43,034 nucleotides of DNA, taken from UMGS363 sp051881775 (GTDB lineage Bacteria > Bacillota > Clostridia > Oscillospirales > Ruminococcaceae). The stretch lies in contig JBJEQN010000086.1 in the NCBI GenBank assembly GCA_051881775.1, positions 1-43,034 on the forward strand, in the 5' to 3' direction. The notes under the pieces are model-generated. The model saw only the letters and a list, made by a program, of their open reading frames with translations. It did no database searches and was not told the origin of the DNA. This document shows, piece after piece, positions 30,248 through 38,082 of the stretch; position 1 is the stretch's first letter, and each line of letters starts with the position of its first letter. A program made the position numbers and the translations under genes.

Positions 30248-30364
30248 ATATAGTGTATAGGAATAAAATATACTAAACACTATAATTTAATAGGCATTTA
30301 GTGTTTATTGAGTATTATTATGATAAAGTGAGTTATTATACACAGCATCGGAGCGGATCTTATT

Positions 30365-33300
30365 ATGAAGAAAAAAAGAATGTACAGCGGATATATGATA
30401 ACGGCTGCCGCAATGATATTTGTTGCGGTGGTACAGACGGCACTGCTTGCTCTGGCGGCGGCGGTTTACGCTGCTCCCGGCTCGGTAAATGAGAATGCGG
30501 AAAGGAATCTTACACAGTACGCTGCGGAAAAGAGCGTTTACTTTGAAGCCAAAATGACGGAGCGCTGGGCGGATATTGACAAAACGGCGGAGTATGCTTA
30601 TGAGAATATGAAAACTGTCCTTGAAGCGGAAAACATCGGCATAGACGAGTTTTTCGGCAGCGGCAGGGCAAAGGATCACTATCTTGAAGAACTGACCGGG
30701 GAGCTGCTTACGCTTTTTGACGTTAACACGGTCAACGGTGCTTTTGCGGTGCTTGCTGATTTTGACGGTGATCTCGGACTTGAAAAGGGCGTGAGAAAGG
30801 GCGTTTACGTTGTGGACACCGACCCCGATTCTTCACCCTACGACCGTTCGGATATGATGGTGGTGAGAGGAAGCAGTGTTATTTCTTCAAAATACGGCAT
30901 ACCCTTGGATATGAACTGGAAAAGCGGCGTTGATGTTGGAGAGGGAGCGGAGTATTTTTCAAGACCTCTTGAAGCGGCTTTCGGAAGTCCTGCTGCGGCT
31001 TACGGTGGATTCTGGTGGGGCGGAGCAGGCATGGACGGAACGGGCGCTATATATTACTCCCTGCCCCTTATCTACGATGGGCAGGCTTACGGCGTTATTG
31101 GCATAAGCATTTTTTCCAGCCGCATTTCTTCAATAATGCCTGCCGATGAGACAGATGTGGGTTATATTATAGCTTCCTCGGACGCTTCGGAAGAAAACGG
31201 GGATATGATGTGCCGCTTATGCACGGCGGTGGGCGTAAGGTCTGCAGAGCCGCTTGCTCTCGGTTCGGAGATAAAGCTCACAAGGCTTCACGGTTCAGAC
31301 TATCTTTACAGTATGCCCGGAACGGCTATGTCCTCGGGCGGAAAAGGTGTATGCGCTGTCGGAAAAATTGACCTTTACGAAAATGATTCGCCTTACAGCG
31401 GCACGGACTGGTATCTTCTTGCGGTAGCTGACGAGGACAGCGTTATAAACGAAAAGGAGCCGTTTTTCAGAACGATAGCAGGTGCGGCGGCTGTGTCACT
31501 TATTGTGGGAATTGCTGCGGCGCTGATAATTGCAAGACTTCTTTCAAAGCCTGTTAACAAGCTGGCGGAATGTGCGGAGCTTGCCGCTAAGGGTGAGGAT
31601 ATGCCCGAGGTAGATACTTCAAACGTTGAGATACGCAGGATATCCGAGCTTTTCAGTATTCTTAATGCTTCAAAAAAGCAGTATTTCAACGACCTGCAGG
31701 CGGAGCGTGAGCGTTATATCATCGCTCTCCAGACCTCCAAAAACAATATTATGGAATACGACTGCGCAGAGGACATATTCAAGGTATATCATCTTGACAG
31801 CGAAGACCCCAACAGCTACAAGAATCACACGGTATACCGTGATTTCAAGCAGCTTGTCAAGGACGGAAAGATATGCCCCGAAGAGGATGTTTCCAAAATA
31901 CTTTCCTTCCTGAGCGGAAATATCGGCGGAACCTTTGAGATGAGGATTTTCCGCAGGAACGGTGATTGCCGCTGGTGCAGGATAAGCAGCCGCACCGTTT
32001 TCGACAACGGCAGACCCCTTAAAATTATCGCAAGCTCCTTTGACATTACCGATGAAAAGAAGGACGAGGAAAAAAGGCTTGACCTGCGGAACAGAGATGC
32101 GACCACAGGCTTTTACAACAGTGAGTATGGCAGTATGCTGGTCGAAAAGAATATTCTTGAACGGGGCATAGGCTACAGCATTGCCATTATTTCCATGAAG
32201 CACGTTAACGAATTTATCAGCCTTTACGGTTCCTTCTGCTTCGACGGAGTTGTTGAAGAGCTGGGACGCATAATCAGAATGTTTATGAAGCCCGAGGATA
32301 TTGTCTGGAGGATAAAAATTTCCGATATAGGCGTTTATCTGCCGGGAAAAAGAAAGGCGGATTTTGAGCAGGAGTTTGAAAAGGCTATGTCCTATTTTAA
32401 CACGATATACACCTCGGAGGACAGCAATTCCCTTATAAAGTGCCATATCGGAATTTCACAGAACGACGCCGGAACGCCCTTCCTTTATGCAAAGGACAAT
32501 GCAAGGCTTGCGGAATTTGCCGCAGAGATGCCAAAGTACCCCGATGTGGCTTACTTCTGTGACGCACAGGACGACCCCGAGGCAAGGGCGGCTCTGCTCA
32601 GGTACAAATCAGGCGATTCAAGCGCAGATTCGGAAGCCCTCAACAGCGGTTACGTTTTCACGGACAACATTATTTCCTATGCGCTGAATATGCTTGAAAA
32701 GACCAAGAGCATACATAATGCGCTGCACCTTGTTTTCTGCAAGGCCTGCGCTGTGCTTGACCTTAAAAAGATAGCAATGTTCGATATTGACAAGGATTTC
32801 AGAACTATACGGGTATATCAGCAGTGGTGCGGCTACGGCGGAACGGATATGGACACGGAGCCTATACACCTTGACGATGAAAGCTACAATGAAATGCTGT
32901 CCTATTTCGGCAGAGGCGAGCCTGCGGTCATGGAAAAGGACTTCAGAGCAACGGCAGGTCTTCTTGAAAAAAGGGTAACTGTTCTCAGAGACGGCGGTTC
33001 GGCGGCTGCGGTGCCTGTATTCGACAAGGAAAAGCTGTTGGGCTTTATGGCGTTCTGCTGCGCATCGGACACGGTGGGCGAGGACAGGCTCAACACAATG
33101 CTGGAGCTTACAAAGATAATCTCGGCGTATGTGCTTAAATCAAGGACTTCTCTTGAAAGCAGGGCAAAGAGCGACTTCCTTTCAAGTATGTCACACGAAA
33201 TAAGGACGCCTATGAACGCTATTATGGGAATGACTGCCATTGCTCTTGACAACGAAAAGCTTGACCCCGATACGGAGGATTGTCTGCAAAAGATAGACAA

Positions 33301-34309
33301 GTCCGCAAAGTATCTCCTTGACCTTATCAACAGGATACTTGATATGTCAAGAATTGAAAGCGGCAAAATGACTATTGAGGACGTACCCCTTGACCTTAAT
33401 TCGCTCCTTGACAATGTTGACACCCTTATAAGGGTACAGACGGAGCAGAAGGGCATTTATCTTAACGTTGAAAGGGAGATAAAGCACCCCTTTGTCAACG
33501 GCGACCCTTTAAGGCTCAGTCAGGTATTGCTGAACATTCTCGGAAATGCGCTTAAATTCACATCAAAGGGCGGCATAACTCTTTCCGTAAGGGAGGAGGA
33601 CTGCGGCGGCGGTTCGGTTTCCGTGCGCTTCTCGGTCAAGGACACGGGTATCGGCATAAGCAAGGAAAATCAGGGCAAGATATTCAAATCCTTCGAGCAG
33701 GCGGACAATGCTACTGCGAGAAAATACGGCGGAACGGGACTTGGTCTTTCCATAAGTGACAGCTTTGTCAAGATGATGGGCGGTATGCTTGAAGTAAAGA
33801 GCGAACCCGGCGAAGGTTCGGAGTTCTTCTTTACGCTGCCTATGAAGATTTCCGAAAAGACCATACCTGCGGAGAAAAAGAGAGTTTTCGGTCCCGAGGA
33901 CTTCAAGGGCAAGAGAGTTCTTCTTGCGGAGGACGATGAGATGAACGTGCTTATTGCCAAAACTCTTATCGAAAAGGACGGAATAACCGTTGAAACGGCG
34001 GAAAACGGCAAAATTGCTGTTGATATGTTCCTTGCTTCCGAGACGGGATATTACGACGCTGTTCTTATGGACATAAGAATGCCCGAAATGGACGGTCTTG
34101 AAGCGGCAAGGCGGATAAGAAGCTCGGGCAAGGCGGATGCAAGGACGGTTCCCATTGTTGCAATGACGGCAAACGCCTTTGACGAGGATATGAAAAAATC
34201 GGTTGAATGCGGAATGAACGGTCATCTTTCCAAGCCGATAGATATGAACAGGATCCGCAGTCTGCTGGGCAAGCTGTGGACGGATGGGAAAGGTGAAAAT
34301 GAAAGATAA
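30365..34309 (+). CDS. Hybrid sensor histidine kinase (Cache-PAS-GGDEF-like-GAF-HisKA-HATPase-REC)
   Basis: 1314 residues. TM1 (about 11-37) and TM2 (about 370-393) enclose a large extracellular Cache-like region. After a HAMP-like linker come a PAS/PAC region (about 450-575, FEMRIFRRNGDCRWCRISSR), a GGDEF-like domain (about 577-705) and a GAF-like region (about 768-910). In the GGDEF-like domain the active-site loop reads ISDIG, so it is probably inactive. HisKA follows with SHEIRTPMNAIMG (phospho-acceptor His944), then HATPase (N box LLNILGNALKF, G boxes DTGIGIS and GGTGLGLSIS) and a C-terminal receiver with Asp1236 in LMDIRMPEMDG. The phosphate probably moves from His944 to Asp1236 and on to an Hpt protein not in the window. 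It overlaps the exporter gene by 11 bp, suggesting a joint transcript. Confidence 0.9.
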   Translation: MKKKRMYSGYMITAAAMIFVAVVQTALLALAAAVYAAPGSVNENAERNLTQYAAEKSVYFEAKMTERWADIDKTAEYAYENMKTVLEAENIGIDEFFGSGRAKDHYLEELTGELLTLFDVNTVNGAFAVLADFDGDLGLEKGVRKGVYVVDTDPDSSPYDRSDMMVVRGSSVISSKYGIPLDMNWKSGVDVGEGAEYFSRPLEAAFGSPAAAYGGFWWGGAGMDGTGAIYYSLPLIYDGQAYGVIGISIFSSRISSIMPADETDVGYIIASSDASEENGDMMCRLCTAVGVRSAEPLALGSEIKLTRLHGSDYLYSMPGTAMSSGGKGVCAVGKIDLYENDSPYSGTDWYLLAVADEDSVINEKEPFFRTIAGAAAVSLIVGIAAALIIARLLSKPVNKLAECAELAAKGEDMPEVDTSNVEIRRISELFSILNASKKQYFNDLQAERERYIIALQTSKNNIMEYDCAEDIFKVYHLDSEDPNSYKNHTVYRDFKQLVKDGKICPEEDVSKILSFLSGNIGGTFEMRIFRRNGDCRWCRISSRTVFDNGRPLKIIASSFDITDEKKDEEKRLDLRNRDATTGFYNSEYGSMLVEKNILERGIGYSIAIISMKHVNEFISLYGSFCFDGVVEELGRIIRMFMKPEDIVWRIKISDIGVYLPGKRKADFEQEFEKAMSYFNTIYTSEDSNSLIKCHIGISQNDAGTPFLYAKDNARLAEFAAEMPKYPDVAYFCDAQDDPEARAALLRYKSGDSSADSEALNSGYVFTDNIISYALNMLEKTKSIHNALHLVFCKACAVLDLKKIAMFDIDKDFRTIRVYQQWCGYGGTDMDTEPIHLDDESYNEMLSYFGRGEPAVMEKDFRATAGLLEKRVTVLRDGGSAAAVPVFDKEKLLGFMAFCCASDTVGEDRLNTMLELTKIISAYVLKSRTSLESRAKSDFLSSMSHEIRTPMNAIMGMTAIALDNEKLDPDTEDCLQKIDKSAKYLLDLINRILDMSRIESGKMTIEDVPLDLNSLLDNVDTLIRVQTEQKGIYLNVEREIKHPFVNGDPLRLSQVLLNILGNALKFTSKGGITLSVREEDCGGGSVSVRFSVKDTGIGISKENQGKIFKSFEQADNATARKYGGTGLGLSISDSFVKMMGGMLEVKSEPGEGSEFFFTLPMKISEKTIPAEKKRVFGPEDFKGKRVLLAEDDEMNVLIAKTLIEKDGITVETAENGKIAVDMFLASETGYYDAVLMDIRMPEMDGLEAARRIRSSGKADARTVPIVAMTANAFDEDMKKSVECGMNGHLSKPIDMNRIRSLLGKLWTDGKGENER

Positions 34310-35168
34310 AAACAAGGCAATACTTTTTATTATATGTGCGGCGTTCTGCTTTACGGTGATGAATGCCAGCATAAGGCTTGCAGGCGACCTGCCTTTTGTG
34401 CAGAAAAGCTTTTTCAGGAATTTTGTTGCGGCGATACTGGCTTTCGGCGTACTTAAAAAGAATCACATTAAGATAACCTGCAAGCCGGAAAACAGGAAAT
34501 ATATGTTTGCAAGGGCGTTTTTCGGAACTGCCGGAATGCTTTGCAACTTTTATGCGGTGGACAGGCTGGTGCTTGCGGACGCTTCAATGCTGAACAAGAT
34601 GTCGCCCTTTTTTGCGGTGGTATTTTCGATGTTCATTCTGAAGGACAAGCCTACGATTTTTCAGCTCGGGGCGGTAATTTCCGCTTTTATCGGCAGCTTG
34701 TTCATAATCAAGCCTACCTTTGCCAATGCCGATCTGTTCGCTTCGGTGATAGGCTTTCTCGGAGGAATGGGAGCAGGTGCGGCTTACGCTTTTGTGGGAA
34801 AACTTGGCAGAGGGGGAGAAAAGGGACCTGTTATTGTGTTCTTTTTCTCGGTGTTCTCCTGCGCTGTGACCATACCGTACATCATATTCAATTTTGCGCC
34901 TATGACGCTGTACCAGACGGGTATGCTGCTTCTGACGGGACTTGCTGCGGCAGGAGGACAGTTCTCCATTACTGCGGCTTACACTCATGCGCCTGCAAAG
35001 GAAGTTTCTGTTTTCGACTACTCGCAAATAATTTTTTCCGCCATACTGGGGTTCTTCCTTTTCGGACAGGTGCCCGACGTATGGAGCTTTGTGGGTTACG
35101 GGGTCATTATTGCCGCCGCTGCCGCAATGTTCGTTTACAACAACAGGAAAACCGATAAAACCGCATAA
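34299..35168 (+). CDS. EamA/DMT-family transporter
   Basis: 289 residues from ATG 34299, with AGGTGA at 34291-34296 inside the end of the kinase gene; a start five codons earlier lacks a site. About ten membrane helices arranged as two EamA repeats (AILFIICAAFCFTVMNASIR in the first, ASVIGFLGGMGAGAAYAF in the second). EamA proteins export or take up metabolites such as amino acids, purines or vitamins; the substrate cannot be told. The 11-bp overlap with the hybrid kinase implies translational coupling. Confidence 0.9.
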   Translation: MKDKNKAILFIICAAFCFTVMNASIRLAGDLPFVQKSFFRNFVAAILAFGVLKKNHIKITCKPENRKYMFARAFFGTAGMLCNFYAVDRLVLADASMLNKMSPFFAVVFSMFILKDKPTIFQLGAVISAFIGSLFIIKPTFANADLFASVIGFLGGMGAGAAYAFVGKLGRGGEKGPVIVFFFSVFSCAVTIPYIIFNFAPMTLYQTGMLLLTGLAAAGGQFSITAAYTHAPAKEVSVFDYSQIIFSAILGFFLFGQVPDVWSFVGYGVIIAAAAAMFVYNNRKTDKTA

Positions 35169-35293
35169 AACCGTCATTGCAACCGAAAGTTTACATAAAG
35201 AACTCCGTAATTTCTTGTGTTAAAACCTCTTCGGAGTTATGATTTTGACACAGCCGATGCTGATGTCGGCGGAAAAATGAGAGGAGTTTTTTT

Positions 35294-36064
35294 ATGACTA
35301 CGGGAGAAAAATTATCAAGGCTCAGAAGAGAGAACAACTATACTCAGGAACAGCTTGCGGAAAGGCTTGGCGTTTCAAGGCAGTCTATAAGCAAGTGGGA
35401 ATCGGACGCTGCTTATCCCGAAACGGACAGGATAATTGAACTGAGCAGGCTTTTCGGCTGTACTGCGGATTATCTGCTTAAGGACGAAGCGGAAGAGGTG
35501 CAAAGCCTTGAACAGGGTGCGGAAATGTCCGATATGGACGGGTTTATAAGGATACCGTTGCGCCTTCGTGAAAGAAAGAGTGAGAAAACCGTTCTCGGTA
35601 TGCCCCTTTGGTGCGTGGGAAAGAGTGCAAAGGGCTTTATTGCCGTTGGACTTTATGCGAGAGGCGTTATATCGGTAGGGCTGCTTTCCGCAGGTGTATT
35701 TTCCGTTGGGCTTTGCTCGGTGGGAGTGCTTGCATTCGGATTATTTGCAGCAGGGCTTATTGCGGCAGGCTGTTTTTCCGTGGGAGCGCTGGCTTTCGGG
35801 GCAATTTCCCTTGGTTTGCTGTCCTTCGGGGGATTGGCTGCAGGAACATTTGCTGTGGGAGGCGCTGCTGCGGCTAAGTACGGCGCTTTGGGGGACTGCG
35901 CTTACGGTATGTTTGCATTCGGCGACTCAAAGGCAAGCGGAAGCGTTATTGAACAGCTTGGAAAGCTCAGTCCCGAGGAGCGTGAAGCGGCTTCGGCTGT
36001 TATAAAAAACAGCGTACCTTCATTTTTAAGGACCTTTGCGGATATTTTCTGCCGTTTGCTGTAA
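35294..36064 (+). CDS. XRE-family HTH protein with glycine pentapeptide-repeat tail
   Basis: 256 residues. Residues 1-62 are a Cro/CI helix-turn-helix (LSRLRRENNYTQEQLAERLG, VSRQSISKWESDAAYPETDR). After a linker, residues about 112-215 consist of some 20 consecutive five-residue units of the form G-x-x-[AS]-x: GFIAV, GLYAR, GVISV, GLLSA, GVFSV, GLCSV, GVLAF and so on, ending GMFAF. A five-residue period with a small residue in phase suggests a right- or left-handed beta-helix or a tightly packed membrane sheet. A short helical C-terminus (LGKLSPEEREAASAVIKNS) follows. ATG has GAGAGGAG upstream. The function is unknown; the HTH implies DNA binding and the tail a sensor or membrane-associated scaffold. 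Confidence 0.85.
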   Translation: MTTGEKLSRLRRENNYTQEQLAERLGVSRQSISKWESDAAYPETDRIIELSRLFGCTADYLLKDEAEEVQSLEQGAEMSDMDGFIRIPLRLRERKSEKTVLGMPLWCVGKSAKGFIAVGLYARGVISVGLLSAGVFSVGLCSVGVLAFGLFAAGLIAAGCFSVGALAFGAISLGLLSFGGLAAGTFAVGGAAAAKYGALGDCAYGMFAFGDSKASGSVIEQLGKLSPEEREAASAVIKNSVPSFLRTFADIFCRLL

Positions 36065-36119
36065 CGGGGAGAAGCTGTGCCGCAAGTCAATAATTTAACG
36101 ACAAAAAGGGGAATTTAAC

Positions 36120-37448
36120 ATGAAAAAAAGCATAAGAAAAATTTTAGGAGTTATACTTGCGGCGGCTGTTATGGTGGGAGTGCTGCCTTTCGGGGCGTTT
36201 GCTGCAAAAACGGAAAAGGTGAAGTTTTACGGCAACTCCATTCCGGCTTCGGCGAAGCAGCTTTGCTTTGTTCGGGAGAGCGATTCTGATTTTTGGGCGG
36301 AATACTGGGCTCCCGGCTTCAAAAAATACTATTTCATTCCCAAGGACACGGTGTTCGACTGCAAGCTGGCGGCGGAGAAGTTCCCGGAACTGCAGAATCT
36401 TTACATTGTTAACTGCGATGTGAAAAACACCGCTTATCTTGCTAAAATGGAAAATCTTGTGTGGCTTGGACTTTGCGGCAACAAGGGTGCGGAGGACATT
36501 TCCTTCCTTAAAAAGATGACGGGACTGAAAAAGCTGCATTACCAGAACAGCAAATGCGAGGATATTTCTGCCCTGGCGAAGCTGAAAAATCTTACGGAGC
36601 TGGAGATCGACACGCTGTACAACATTGACGATCTTTCGCCCTTAAAAGGACTTACGAAGCTGAAAAAGCTGGATATTAACGGTACTTTTTCCGATATTTC
36701 CGCACTTGGAGGAATGAAAAAGCTGCAAAGTCTTAGGCTCAACAGCAGGGGTATATCTGACATTGAGGTGCTGAAAGAACTGCCGAAGCTGACAGAGCTT
36801 AGTCTTGACAGGGGAAAGGTAAGCGGAGTTACGCTCAGTGAACTGACGGGACTTACTTCGCTGTCGCTGTCGGTTACAACGGTAGTTGGCTTTGACCAGA
36901 TTACAAGGCTGAAAAATCTGAGGTCGTTGTCTCTTTCGGGATTTGAATATATGTCGGCGGCAAACAGGAAAACCGTTTCTCAGATGACATGGCTTGAAGA
37001 ACTGAGCATAATACAGATGGGACTTAAAAACTGCGATTTTCTCAGCAATATGACAAATTTAAAGAGCCTTGACCTTGATGTGAACAGTATAAATGATATT
37101 TCGGGTCTGAAAGATCTTACAAATCTTGAAGAGCTTGTTCTGAACTACAATTATGTGCAGGATATTTCTCCGCTGAAAAAGCTGACGAAGCTTAAATGCC
37201 TGAGCCTTTGTTCTTACGGCGGCGAGTACCTTGCGCTTGACCTTGCGCCGCTGAAATATCTTACAGAGCTTGAATTCCTGGGCATATATGATTACAACGT
37301 CAAGAACGAGAGCGCTCTTTACAAGCTGACAAAGCTTAAGGAGCTTGACCTTATGGGCTGCGGCTTGGACAGTGAGTTTGAGGCGCATTTCAGAAAATAC
37401 AATCCAAAGTGTGTTGTTACTCTTGAATGGGACTTCGGGGATTATTAA
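36120..37448 (+). CDS. Secreted leucine-rich-repeat (internalin-like) protein
   Basis: 442 residues. A signal peptide (MKKSIRKILGVILAAAVMVG to about residue 28, cleavage after GAFA) indicates export. From about residue 80 to the end it has at least 14 leucine-rich repeats of 20-23 residues, several with the SDS22/internalin pattern, for example ISALAKLKNLTELEID, LSPLKGLTKLKKLDI and ISGLKDLTNLEELVLNY. No LPxTG, SLH or dockerin module is visible, so it is either released or held non-covalently. Such proteins bind other proteins or host surfaces; no ligand can be named. ATG has AAAGGGGAA upstream. It lies 55 bp after the XRE/pentapeptide gene and may be cotranscribed and regulated by it. A bidirectional terminator follows. 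Confidence 0.88.
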   Translation: MKKSIRKILGVILAAAVMVGVLPFGAFAAKTEKVKFYGNSIPASAKQLCFVRESDSDFWAEYWAPGFKKYYFIPKDTVFDCKLAAEKFPELQNLYIVNCDVKNTAYLAKMENLVWLGLCGNKGAEDISFLKKMTGLKKLHYQNSKCEDISALAKLKNLTELEIDTLYNIDDLSPLKGLTKLKKLDINGTFSDISALGGMKKLQSLRLNSRGISDIEVLKELPKLTELSLDRGKVSGVTLSELTGLTSLSLSVTTVVGFDQITRLKNLRSLSLSGFEYMSAANRKTVSQMTWLEELSIIQMGLKNCDFLSNMTNLKSLDLDVNSINDISGLKDLTNLEELVLNYNYVQDISPLKKLTKLKCLSLCSYGGEYLALDLAPLKYLTELEFLGIYDYNVKNESALYKLTKLKELDLMGCGLDSEFEAHFRKYNPKCVVTLEWDFGDY

Positions 37449-37551
37449 GCCGTTCAAAGCCCACTAAAACTGATGGACTTGTTAAGCCCGACGCATTATA
37501 GCTGTCGTATCTGCTTGTAGTAGTATTGAAACAGCTGAAAGAAAAAATCAT

Positions 37552-37596
37552 AAAAAGGCGTACACCTTACCGCTACGGTATGATGTACGCCTTTTT
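37552..37596. terminator. Bidirectional terminator between convergent genes
   Basis: AAGGCGTACA (37555-37564) pairs with TGTACGCCTT (37584-37593) and ACCG with CGGT inside, flanked by an A-run and a T-run. Confidence 0.85.
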
Positions 37597-37621
37597 GCCA
37601 TATAATTCAAATCAAGGTTGA

Positions 37622-37822
37622 TCATTGCGCAGGCGGCTGATTCTGCACCGCATCAATAAAAATAGCGGTCAGACCGATATATCCGACGAGAACCAGCACT
37701 ATCAAAGACAACAGCACAAGACAAATTATGCGAAGTTTTGGCTTTTTGCGCAAATACTTAAAAACCAGCACGATACCTGCCACAGCCAATGCCAGCAGAA
37801 TAATAGCCATTCCCAGCGTCAT
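37622..37822 (-). CDS. Small two-helix membrane protein
   Basis: 66 residues with two hydrophobic helices (about 2-20, MAIILLALAVAGIVLVF, and 31-57, IICLVLLSLIVLVLVGYIG) separated by a basic KYLRKKPKLR loop, so both ends probably face outward and the loop is cytoplasmic. The start ATG is preceded by AAGGAGG at ideal spacing, which argues for a real gene. No family is recognised. It is the last gene before the convergent leucine-rich-repeat gene and about 260 bp downstream of the DUF2207 gene, across the MITE-like element. Confidence 0.7.
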   Translation of the reverse strand: MTLGMAIILLALAVAGIVLVFKYLRKKPKLRIICLVLLSLIVLVLVGYIGLTAIFIDAVQNQPPAQ

Positions 37823-37883
37823 ACGTTTGCCTCCTTATTATAATTAGGAAAAAGCTGATCAATGCGAAGAAATCGACAGAAAC

Positions 37884-38017
37884 GATTTATACTAAATACC
37901 ATTTAAAATATGGAAAAAATCAAGCCGACATATGGAAAAAATCAAGCCGACAATCTTGCGTATAATGGATTTCGGCGCAGATTTTTTCCCGTTTTTTATT
38001 GGTGTTTAGTATTAATC
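37884..38017. mobile_element. 134-bp MITE-like element with 18-bp terminal inverted repeats
   Basis: GATTTATACTAAATACCA (37884-37901) and TGGTGTTTAGTATTAATC (38000-38017) are inverted repeats matching at 16 of 18 positions. The interior holds a perfect 22-bp tandem duplication and no coding capacity. No target-site duplication is clear, so the mobile-element reading is tentative. Confidence 0.4.
37908..37951 (+). repeat. Perfect 22-bp tandem duplication
   Basis: Two identical units beginning ATATGGAAAAAATC and ending AAGCCGAC, at 37908-37929 and 37930-37951, inside the MITE-like element. Confidence 0.95.
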
Positions 38018-38082
38018 AGCGTTTCCTTAGTATTACACCTTTCTTTGTGGCTGACATAAAATACTTATCAGCCTGTTTTATT

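Noticed and set aside
35201..35238. Terminator after the EamA gene (AACTCCG/CGGAGTT)
   Set aside because: The 7-bp stem has a 24-nt loop and no T-run directly after it, so it is too weak to list.
37489..37515. Possible tRNA or small RNA after the leucine-rich-repeat gene
   Set aside because: No cloverleaf or strong hairpin other than the terminator at 37555-37593.
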